This document shows positions 23,161-32,690 of a DNA stretch of 64,000 nucleotides, in pieces. The notes beneath the pieces were generated by a model. It did not search any database, was not told the DNA's origin, and worked only from the letters and a program-made list of their open reading frames with translations. This DNA comes from Anaspis maculata (taxonomy: Eukaryota; Arthropoda; Insecta; Coleoptera; Scraptiidae): contig OX421968.1 in the NCBI GenBank assembly GCA_949128115.1, positions 52,097,423 through 52,161,422 of the forward strand, written 5' to 3'. A program made the position numbers and the translations under genes. Numbering within the stretch: the first letter of the stretch is position 1; every line of letters begins with the position of its first letter.

Positions 23161-23456
23161 GGACTATACACTATAGTATACACCTCGCTCTACACTTGAG
23201 TATCTATCTTTTATATTTTTATCTTCATATATTGTATTTATGATGTCACATATTAAAACTTGGAACTTATCCATCATCAGTACAATCATTTTGATTTTTA
23301 AGCCAAATTTCATGATTCTGACGCTATTTTGGCCGCCAGATTGAAATGTCTGCCCAAATAACGGTAGAACCCTAATTAACATCTTGCGTTCACTAATCCT
23401 TCAGAAAGGAAGTGCGCTACTAAGCCTCATGCCCATGAGGCATATTCGCTTGTTTT

Positions 23457-23655
23457 TTTCAGTCATCAGTTTTTCAAGAAAGAAAGGAAATAAAGAAAAA
23501 TAATAAACTTTCACCCTGTATACTAATTTGTAGCAGTCCCAAAGTTGAGGACTTTTGATATGTTGAAGAGGGAGCTGAAAGCTAGCCATGGTAAAAAAAT
23601 CGTTTTTGTTTGAATTAATTCCAGCAGATATTCTATTTCCAATACACTACTTGGA
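23457..23655 (-). repeat. 200-bp dispersed repeat, right copy of an inverted pair
   Basis: This is the reverse-oriented partner of 16133-16345 and begins directly after the HINE terminus. Both contain 'caccctgt', 'gggactgctt' (as its complement) and 'accatggcaagc'-like words. Confidence 0.75.
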
Positions 23656-23880
23656 ACATCACTAACAGACAAAAAAATAATGGAGGTTTATTCAACAAAA
23701 TTATTTCTATTCTTGAATTGTCGTAGATAAAGCATAGTATTCTACTTGCATATAATGGTTATTATAATCCACTGGGTGTTTCACGACACTATCATTACAT
23801 GCCCGTTGAATAATATACTGTTATGTATTTATTATTGAACTGATTATTATTGTAATTACGTAATAGGTAAAAATTGTCCT
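23656..23880. other. No recognisable feature
   Basis: Short AT-rich spacer. Confidence 0.4.
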
Positions 23881-23886
23881 TCCAGA

Positions 23887-24840
23887 TTGATTCGAGTAAT
23901 TAAGCATGTCAAGTCTCATGAGTGGGGCCAGCGTGAGCACGAATGGAGCGCAACAATGGTTTTGTTTTGTTCAGTTGAAAGAGGCGTAATTACGATCAAT
24001 TTGCTGTACGGTCATGAGCGTGAATGGACAGTGATCGTGAAAGGGGCAATGGACCGCACAACAAAGAGAAAGTCCATTAAATTTTCGAGTTTTCAAGGGA
24101 CTGGTGGAAAGTGCGGCACACCCTCCCGCTCCGAACTACGAAGTTGGAGCCGGGCCACGCACAAAAAGTTTGTGGCAACCGTAAACGGCATCAGGCACAG
24201 GCAACGGCAGCGGCAGCGGCAGCAGCAGCAGCAGCAGCAGCAGCAAGTGGAGGACCATTCCATCCGTTATCCGTCAGCGCGGTTGCGTAGGCGATGAGCC
24301 GGGCTGAGAGTGCCGCTGACGCAGGTGCAACCCCGGACGGCCAGCGGAGGCAACTTCCAGTTCTACTGGCCTATCGCAGGTCATATTTTCGGCAATACCT
24401 ACCCCATGAGATATGACATGAGATGAGAGTACTCTGTTGTTGTCTACGTCGCTGCCGCTTCTCGTGATCATCACCAGGTCAGGTAGGAGGTCGAAGTCGA
24501 AGACGAAGAGGCGCGGACGGGTCTTCAGCTGCGGCATGTGTGGGGGTGTGAGGGTCGGCGGGAGTCTCAAACTTTGGGGGCGGTAACGAGAGCCACCAGA
24601 CATCAGACATCGTATGGTAGGCACTGTGTGGGTCTTGGCCCTGGGTATGCGACAGCGCATGGGGCTCTCATCGTCTACTACACCGGTGACAGGAGCAAAA
24701 GCAGGACTGGCAGGGGGAACATTTGGGCAGGATCAGCTGATGGGGTTGGAAGCCCCGTTGCCCGTTGCCGTTCCTAGAGTTCAGTCTTGCGCCACCCTTC
24801 GTGCCATGCAGACGTGCCACGACTAGAACATATCACTTGT
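23887..24840. promoter_or_regulatory. GC/CpG-rich island, candidate host promoter or exon
   Basis: This is the only stretch of several hundred bases that is clearly richer in G, C and CpG than its surroundings and lacks visible repeat-element structure. Plus-strand frames at 23887-24297 (a glutamine/arginine-rich end caused by the CAG run) and 24614-24826, and a minus frame at 24274-24660, are open but show no domain that I know. Candidate splice-like words occur (cgcaggtgcaa near 24319), but none is compelling. A 5' exon, UTR or promoter of a host gene is the most likely content, with the direction undecided. Confidence 0.3.
24205..24244. repeat. CAG/CGG-type trinucleotide run
   Basis: cggcag units change into about eight pure CAG units, ending at caagtgg. 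It would encode polyglutamine in one plus frame. Confidence 0.95.
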
Positions 24841-25790
24841 GTACGTATTCCCGCACTGAGAATGGCACCGCACAGATACACCTGATAATATACCGACGGC
24901 ACCCAGATTGGCACAGTGCACGACTAATTTTAATATTATCACATAACGTTGCTAATGACAAGTATTTATTATCAATTCACCTGCAACATGTTTGCCTTTT
25001 CATAAAACTTTAACTATATTACTATAGAATATCACGAAATGATTTATTTTCGCTGTTGCACTTTTTAACTCGTTGCACTAGTAGTTTTTTAAATAGATAT
25101 TATATATTACTCCGCACTGCACCGTACACTACAATCAAGGGGCGCACCATTACAAGGTAATATTTTTCATTTCATCTGTTTATCTGTACTACAACTAACA
25201 ATCAATTGCTGTTGCATCCCTTTGGTGTATCTCCCATTCATCAGAATCCAAATCGTTGACCGCACGTTCAACATGTTGCAGCAAAAAATATCTTCGCATC
25301 TTCATTCATTTTGCTGTGTGTTGTCACTTTGTCACAATAGTTACTTAGGTATATTACCAAGAACTTTTTCGCTTCTTCTGGCCTAAAATCTTTTAAAATT
25401 TAATTTAATAACGGCCAAGCCAGTCCCGTATGTGTCGAAAGTTGTTTTGCATATCTATCTAATCGACTGTCGGAATATGATTATAAAGGACTAACAGTCT
25501 ATGCCTGTGATAATTAAAATGTTTTGTACCGGCACAGCACGTCATGTGGATGGTCCATGCACGTTTCTTTCGTGTACCTAGGTACCTAAAGGCTAGCAGA
25601 GGCAAAAATTAAAAAATGGGGCAATTCCTGATACACCTACTTCAAAGTTGAAATCGAACATCAACTCGAGATACTACGTAGTCGTAGAGGTTAGCTTCTT
25701 TTCCACTAAACATGCTTTGTTCAATTACTACAGAATTGACACAAAATTTCAACGGAAGCTGTAATGTTGCACTATAACGCGACAATAATT
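24841..25790. other. No recognisable feature
   Basis: AT-rich sequence with no supported gene. Its partial lack of repeats makes it comparable to the neighbouring GC-rich island, so introns or flanks of a host gene are possible. Confidence 0.35.
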
Positions 25791-25794
25791 TTGC

Positions 25795-25935
25795 TGGGCC
25801 GGTCTTTCTACCCGAAGGGACGTCTGGAACAAAAATTTCATAAGTCCCTGGATACTAGTCGGAAAAGTATTGTGGTGCCACAACCGATTTTTTTTTAAAG
25901 GACAGCAAAAGATGTGTTGAAGGAAACCTGACCCA
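25795..25935 (+). repeat. Fragment of the ~0.9-kb dispersed repeat (tail part)
   Basis: Contains 'acccgaagggacgtct', 'ctggatactagtcggaaaag' and 'gtggtgccacaaccgat', the same order of words as at 51620-51740, 56720-56810 and 59480-59570. Confidence 0.7.
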
Positions 25936-26084
25936 ATCAAATATTCTATCACTCAAGATCGCAAGAGCAATTCAAGAGTGACATCATTGGATTTACAACG
26001 TGAATGAGATATACTTGAGGTCCATTTTGTTTCAAGTATTATGTACCTTAATGAGCAACGACTATGAATACGGGCATTACACCT

Positions 26085-27475
26085 ACCGCGGGTTCCACCA
26101 AAAAGCTAACACAGTGTTAACGCTAACACGCTCTTTAAGGACGGCATTTCCTAGTGTTTTTCTTCAAACGTGAGTTTCATGAGAATTACTGGAGTAGACT
26201 TGAAGAGTAATCTAAAATTTAGAATGGAAATTGATAAGTATTTAAAAATTTCAAAATTCGAAAAACTCAATTTTTTTTCAATTTTTATTTTCAAAGTCCC
26301 TTATTCTCTTGACAGCCCAGATTTGAATAACTTACTTTTTTTGTTACATTTTTAGCTGCTCAGATTTGACAGAAACTCACGCCACAAGAATCTATCGGTT
26401 TCTCTTTCGCTCTGCAGCTAATCCACAGTCTGACACCGAATCACGCAAATGTTTCAAAATTCGAGCAAGCTTTGATTCATCAACTTTCAACTTTTTTTTT
26501 CAATTTAAAGTTTATTGATCCATGATTTAGCTAATGAGAAATTGAAAATTGGTTGTGAAAATTCATAATTTCAGTAACCATCAAATATTCAATAGGTACC
26601 TATTCACTTACTGATAGTTGGGAAGTTTAGTAAGAACAAGAACCAAGAGTCCTTTGTTTCACATTGGTCACGTAACTGAAATTAGGAATTTCCACAACCA
26701 ATTTTCAATTTCTCATTAGCTAAATTATGGATCAATAAACTTTAAATTGAAAAAAAAAGCTGAAAGTTAATGGATCAAAGCTTGCTCGAATTTTGAAACA
26801 TTTGCGTAATTCGGTGTTTTTGAACCTTTAAACACAAATATCTCCGAAACCGCTGCTCCAAACGTAGCAATGATACGCCAATTTTCTCTTCAGAATTGAA
26901 CGCCGAATTCAATACTTTTAACGGTTTTTCAAAATATTCAGTGGCGTAGAAAGTAGGGGGGTGAGAGAGTTAGTACCCCCCATATCTACGGCACTGCGTC
27001 ATTCTGACAGAATTTTTTTCAAGAAATCACTGGGGACGTGTTTGTTAACCATATGTGCACAATTTGAGCGAAATCGGTGAAGCTGTTATCAAGAAAAAAA
27101 CATTTTTTTTCTGCAACTTTGAAGGCCTGTAACTTTTTTAATATGCATTTTAGATATGTACTTTTGGGGTGAGTCGACTTCTTTTTTTATCCTCTATCAG
27201 CCTGCAAAGTTTGTCAACTAAAACCTGGACCACCCTGTAGACCCATTAGCAATTAGGAAATGCTCACAATTTACATTTCCTTGCTTTTGCTTTTTTACTA
27301 TTATTTGGAGAAAATAAAAGCTTACTTACCTCAGGTTCCACCAACGCTGAAGACTATTAACCACACTGGCACTATACTGACTACTGGTCAGAACAAAATG
27401 CACGTAACAGCGTGTTAGCGTTAAAACTGTGTACTTAATGCGTCCACTTTGCAGTTAAACCCGCGGGAAGTTGTC
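26085..27475. mobile_element. TIR-bounded element, ~1.4 kb, with internal palindrome
   Basis: The words ccgcgggtt (26087 area) and aacacagtgttaacgctaac (about 26108) have inverted partners at about 27462-27470 and 27408-27432, so both ends share an inverted repeat of at least 25 bp plus an outer 9-bp match. Inside lies the palindrome 26434-26816. The rest contains a decayed element ending 'ccaccctgtag' near 27238. No transposase frame is present. Confidence 0.6.
26434..26816. mobile_element. Foldback element, 383 bp
   Basis: Arms of about 140 bp (26434-26578 and 26678-26816) pair from caccgaatcacgcaaatg to its complement, with about 5 percent mismatch, around a 100-bp spacer. Confidence 0.88.
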
Positions 27476-28164
27476 TAGCTCAAGCTAAGACTACATGCCG
27501 AATAGTCGAAGAAAGTGTTAAAAAGTAAAATAAAAGCTTAATTATTGCCATCACGCTGCCCATTGATTGAAACTTGCTCGCACATGTGAGCATTGGCTAG
27601 GTAAGTACTTTGTGCCTTGTGGTAAGCAAACTTCGAATTTTTTCATCGCTATCGTAATAATTCATCTAGTTTGTTGGGTCAAATACTAATTTGTGACTCG
27701 TGTCAGCACGTTTATGTTCTGAAACAAGTGAAGGAACTGAACATTTGCCATGGTGTGCTGTGTACTCTTGAATTTGCTCACTTGCTTGTTTAATCACTTC
27801 CTTTATATTATGCTTCGCAACTGTGGACGCTTTGTCAAGAATTTATCAAATTTAAAATTCAAGCAACATTTCCTCGAATTTCTTTCGCGAGCATCTCCGA
27901 AGCCATAAATACTGCGGATAATGAAAGGAAGTATGAAAGGTGGAAAGAAGAAGCTTGACACGACTCGGATATTTGCGAATTTAAATCGGGCCTAATACAA
28001 AGTGGCATTTTTAGCAGCGCGGCAAATGACATGTTAATTAGGTGCTATGCTGAAACAACGATGCATTTAATAGCATTAGCGGTAGCGATTAATTTGTTGA
28101 GATGAGCGATCCGCTATAAGGACCCCGAAAACCCTTTAATTCAACCTATAAGGATTTCCTATTA
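27476..28164. other. No recognisable feature
   Basis: AT-rich spacer. The phrase cacttcctttatattat at about 27797 recurs exactly at the right flank of the next foldback (about 29255). Confidence 0.35.
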
Positions 28165-29261
28165 GGAAGTGCCTCCGTAGCCGGCCCCGGCTACGTGTAT
28201 TGTAGCCGGAGCCGGCTATTTGAATGGTGACCGGCACTGCCGGCTTCCATATTGTAGCCGGCATCAAGTGAGTGACAGTGCTTCCTGTCTGCTTTTTATA
28301 TCGCAAGCGACAGAATTCCGCACTAGAGCAGAAGGCTCCATCCTGAGTTCCGGAGGGACTTTAATCTGTGGAAAGGTGAGTGTATGCTACAATTATATTG
28401 GCTCAATCGTCATGAATATATGAGTACGAGCAAATGCACTTTCCCGGGTTGACCTTATGTCAGAGTTTTTAAAAGTTTCTATAGCGAAATTTCAAACTGA
28501 AAGCTTCAAGCTGAGTGATATGAACAGATGGAGTTTACCAGATCGCTCAGTGGCTGTACAGCTAAACTTCAAAAAAACCTCGTCATTTCCATTTACCTGA
28601 ATTTGGAAAGAAATCCGACAGCGGCGGAGTGCTATAAAGTCTGCTTTATACCTACTCTGCGACTCTAGTTGCAACGACTTTGGCACCTCGCTGCCGTTTT
28701 GAACTCCCTCAAAATTTTAATTGACGAAATACACGAGGGTTTCCTAAAGTCCAGCTATACAGCCAGCCAGTGAGCGATCTGGCAAACTCCATACCTGTTC
28801 ATGGATCATATGGCACAAAACTTGAAGCTTCCAGTTTCAATTTTCGCTTGGAACTAATGACATAAGTCAAGTACTTTGGGAGGAAAGTTCTCGCGAAATA
28901 AGGTCATAACTTTTGGCGGACCCTGTAGTTCTTTCCTTTGTATACAAAGTGATCACGCGAGAATCAAAAGTGAACGGGATATAGGTAGGTGATTGTGTAC
29001 CTCCCGTGAATATTGGAATATTTCTAAGACCGACAAGACACTGCTGTAACAGGTACATAAACAAGGCTTGTCATCTCTTCTAGCTAGCAAAGAAATAGGC
29101 GATATCGCCGACTACAAAACGAAAAGCCGGCAGTGTGCATTATTAAATGTCACCCACTTGGTGCCGGCTACAATACTGATTGCCGGCAATGCCGGTCACC
29201 ATACAAATAGCTGGCTCCGGCTACAATACACGTAGCCGGGGCCGGCTACGGAGGCACTTCC
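28165..29261. mobile_element. Foldback element, ~1.1 kb, with CGTAGCCGGC-rich ends
   Basis: Terminal blocks 28165-28275 and 29148-29261 are inverted copies built of 'tagccggc' words. The inner arms (about 28480-28590 against 28735-28850) also pair, so nearly the whole 1.1 kb folds back. The GC-rich ends contrast with the AT-rich inside. A small open frame (28220-28423) has no known product. Confidence 0.85.
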
Positions 29262-30999
29262 TTTATATTATACTGTTGCCTTAGCTGTTCCTGTATTTTC
29301 TATGCGAGAGCGAGGCGGTACAGTCCCGATACCTCGGGAAAATTTGATATCTGCTACTTTGACGGTTGAACCTTATCCAGAGAATACTTTTTGGCAACTT
29401 TTTCCTTCAAAGGCTGAATGTTGCCAAAAAAAATAGTCTTTCTTTATAAATAGATATCGTAAAAAAGTTGATTGTGTTTTTTTTTTTCTTAAATAGTTGG
29501 CCTAGAGTGTGTTCTCCACTTTTATTTCATTTCTTGTGCCATTTATCATAAAAACACAATGCTTCGATTCTATATGTAAATAATTACCGTTAAACGAAAA
29601 AAAAATTTTTTTTCGGTAACAACTTCAGTCTTTTGAAGATATTTTAGCAACGGCTTAAAATATTTGATCAAAGTTTACGACAACTTCATGACCATGCAAT
29701 TAGAAATATTTATGACGATTTACATGTCTTCACCTATTTTGGTTCTTGAGGTACACGTGTTCAACTTTTTATTTTTCTTCCACCCCGTATATGCCGCCGG
29801 CATGGTTGATATTGATGGCTGCAAGTTTCAATCAAAAGAGAATGGATCAAACAATACTTCTACCAAGTGGCATCCGACCCTTATGAAATTCAAGGTTCTT
29901 AGTTCTTACAGTCTTCAGCGTCGAGCATCTGGACTATTTCAGTTTTCTTGTGTTTTGATAGAGAAGGAGTGGACTGGCAATGAAATATGTGAGGCTCTTC
30001 TTGTAGATAATAAAATTTCCAACAAGCATGCAACTTAATACTGTCAAAAACTCTTCTAATGCCTCCGCAGTCTGTTTACCTTTGAAGACGCGGTCGTTCA
30101 AAAATACATCGTTACTTTTTAAGCATTTAGCGGTATTCAAAACCATTATTATAGTAAAACATACTAAACATAGGCACTCAGTGAGCCTTATGTTTTGATT
30201 ATTTTGAGTTGTAACCTCTCAATCGCCGCCTATACAGCCCCTTATATTGACAACTCTAGCAAGGCGATCCGATACGTACAGTTGATCGCAACTTGCTCTA
30301 AAATCTCCCAAGGAATCTCGAGGAAATAAATTCAGATTGCAAATGTTATCTTGGATCACAAGCGGATGTGAAGATTCCAATGGAAAAATTGGGCATTTCA
30401 AATCGTACCCAACATCTCTCGATTAACTATCCTGGAATTAAACATGAGTAGATTCTGTTGTATACCTATGGATTTTAAAATGTTGTCAGAATGTACAGCA
30501 TGTAGAGGAGTTGATCTATTTCTAGACATGTGTAAAGAAAGTCGACAAAAATTGTTCAACTTTCATAATATGCTGCCCCCCTTCGCCAGATTCGGGAACT
30601 AGGTACGGCAAGAATTGACGCCTCCGCAAATGTTCTTATGTTCATTTAGTGCGATAATGGCTGTGAGCTTTAGACACGCGAATGATGCTTCGGTTCAAAT
30701 TATCGCCCTATCGTGCTAAAGTGTTACCGCAGGCGCTATTATTTGGTATTAGAAGACAGTTTTAAATTTTATCATTTACGTAAAACACGATACAGATTAC
30801 AGGTAGGTGCATTGTCAGAACCCAAAGCAGTCGCCGCGTTGAGTGCATTATAGACAGTAGGTAGTTGAAATATACTCGAGTACCACCTACCGAGTATGCC
30901 AATATAAAGGTACTACATATAATTCACTAAGTAAATATTCAATATAAAGTAGGTATATTTCACCCATTCCATAACAGGTAGGGAGGTACTTCTAAGTAC
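29262..30999. other. No supported gene
   Basis: A 124-codon plus frame (29664-30038) includes a hydrophobic run near its start and no domain that I recognise. Its lower part from about 29790 has balanced composition but no support as an exon. No structured repeats were seen. Confidence 0.3.
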
Positions 31000-31654
31000 T
31001 CGAATGCATACCTCCCGGGTGATGATCATTCGAAAAGTATCCATCCGTAATAACTCCCGATTTCTAGTGCGAATTTCTTCGAACAAAAACAGGTAGATTT
31101 TTTTTATCGAGAGATACATGTAAAATTGGCGAATTTTGATCTTTAACTTTACTTTGTGATGATATCAAATCGAATGGAATCATCACTTTCTAAAGAAAAA
31201 TATCTACAAGATTTTTGTCCTTCCCCCTCAAGATTTTCGAAGCACTGTGTTAGACAGAAAACTATATGTCACGTCTCCCGTCTTTCCCATACGCGTTAAT
31301 GGGAATGGTTCGAGAGTCTAATGGTGGCGGAGTCGGCGCAGCATCGTCATAATACGTAAAATGAAAATCGTCATTCTCTGTGATGTAGTCGGCGTCATCC
31401 TGCACAACATCGAGGGAGAGAATTTGCATTGAAAAAGGTGCTACCCAAATTCTATACATTATATCTCCATTATAGAATGCTTGTGCCCAAAAATATAAAT
31501 ATCTATTGTCGGCAGTCGTGATTTTCCGTTCGGCCGCTACGAATTTCCAGTGTATACCCGATCTGCACTTGGCCACGAGCGGATGGACCACGTGTGCATT
31601 TGACGAAAAAATTGCCAACATGGCCTGAGGGGCGGATTTGCGTCTAAACGACAA
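31000..31654 (-). repeat. Dispersed repeat with a 130-codon frame, shared with the 9.3-11.8 kb element
   Basis: 31000-31460 matches 10655-11060 in the reverse direction. The minus frame 31262-31654 reads through the matched part (RIWVAPFSMQI, VVQDDADY) and extends N-terminally (MSFRRKSAPQAMLAIFSSNA) into sequence not seen in the other copy. The partial conservation of the frame between diverged copies hints at coding ancestry. I do not recognise a family, and a repeat-borne chance frame remains possible. Confidence 0.4.
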
Positions 31655-32440
31655 GTCGCTTGCAATTTTTTTTAGATAATAGAGGACACAATAATTCTCA
31701 ATGTAATAGGCTCATTTTCAATTTTTCATTTTGGGTCCATGACACGCGCAAATTGAAACGGAAAAATAAGCAAATCACTTAAAATCGCGTGTGGAATGAC
31801 AATCTTGAATGAAATTTGCGGATTATCCATAAATTTTTGCAAAAAATAAATAAAGAAGGAACAACACGTTCAAATGGGAACAAGTTCAATTTCTGGATGT
31901 TGTTTGTATTGTTGGTTGCCTACATCACTTCAGTGAAAAATTAGATTTGGTACGTACATACGGTGACTTATGACACCAACAAAACAATGTTGCGCAATGT
32001 TGTGAGTGGCTTGAGATGGGCACCGCATAGTAAAGTAGTAACGACATAAACAATTCAACTTCAAAGAAACTATAAGTGTGATCGTAATTTCCCCCTCGGT
32101 CACGACTAATCATCGTAAGTAGAAGGCAACACAGTTTGTTTCGTGGTTGTAAAAAGTGTTTATTCACAGTGAGTTAGCAATCGATACATTCCTAGCTTTT
32201 AAAAAGTTGGAAAGTGAATTATTCCTTACAGGTTGGAAAATAATGTCACTTTCGGACCACGGGCCGAAAGTGACGTATGAAGAGAGGTGATCCGATTTAA
32301 ACAGCTGTCGCGGAGCGCGGAGTGTTGATGGATGCGTTGTTTGAAAAGGTTACCTATACCTACCTGATAAAAACGTTTGACGCAAAAAATTTCAAATAAA
32401 ACCAATAATTTGCATTTAAACTGGATCATTGTTAATAAAG
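31655..32440. other. No recognisable feature
   Basis: AT-rich spacer without supported genes. Confidence 0.4.
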
Positions 32441-32442
32441 TC

Positions 32443-32567
32443 CTATACATACCACGGAGTAAAGCGTCATTACAGCTCACGGGATTCTATCTCACCTCGG
32501 CACGCCTCGGTAATATATTGAATCCCTTGGCTGTAATGAGACGCTTTCCACCTCGGTATGTAATATA
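32443..32567. mobile_element. 125-bp MITE with ~45-bp inverted ends
   Basis: The left arm taccacggagtaaagcgtca... pairs with ...tgagacgctttccacctcggta on the right. The ends read tatacata and tgtaatata. It abuts the next MITE without a gap. Confidence 0.75.
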
Positions 32568-32688
32568 CAGTGTGTTCATTAAAAAATTCAATAATGGGAG
32601 GCCGTGGACGGATGACAACCTGGCCGTTTTCGGATCGAATGGCCTGCGTCACAGCCTCCCTTTATCGAAGTTTTTAATGAACATACGG
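32568..32688 (+). mobile_element. 121-bp mariner-type MITE, copy 1
   Basis: It begins CAGTGTGTTCATTAAA at 32568 and ends with the inverted TTTAATGAACATACGG at 32688, with TA on both sides (32566-32567, 32689-32690). The inverted ends are about 38 bp. The second copy at 49456-49576 has the identical length and lies in the opposite orientation. TA targets and the terminal sequence fit Tc1/mariner-derived MITEs. Confidence 0.85.
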
Positions 32689-32690
32689 TA

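Larger units (their letters stand above)
21478..23455 (+). mobile_element. HINE (DINE-1-like) element, copy 2, with captured gene fragment
   Basis: The 5' end has the subterminal motif TAGCGCACTTTC at 21483-21494, a local hairpin (ctttccc/gggaaaa) and a (GTCC)n run at 21532-21553. The body holds minisatellite units with 'ccgccatcttgg...ccgccatattgaaat' (about 21660-22225 and 23240-23350). The 3' end has the inverted motif GGAAGTGCGCTA at 23408-23419, a perfect hairpin gcctcatg-cc-catgaggc at 23424-23441 and the terminus CGCTTGTTT at 23447-23455. This order of parts is that described for DINE-1/HINE elements. Between the minisatellite blocks it carries 22228-23160, a coding fragment. Confidence 0.7.

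Noticed and set aside
23887..24297. 136-codon frame with a glutamine run as a host protein
   Set aside because: The run is a CAG microsatellite and the rest has no recognisable domain or supported splice sites. Only the compositional island is reported.
29664..30038. 124-codon frame as a small membrane protein
   Set aside because: A hydrophobic N-terminal run alone is weak. The composition changes mid-frame and no homology is apparent.
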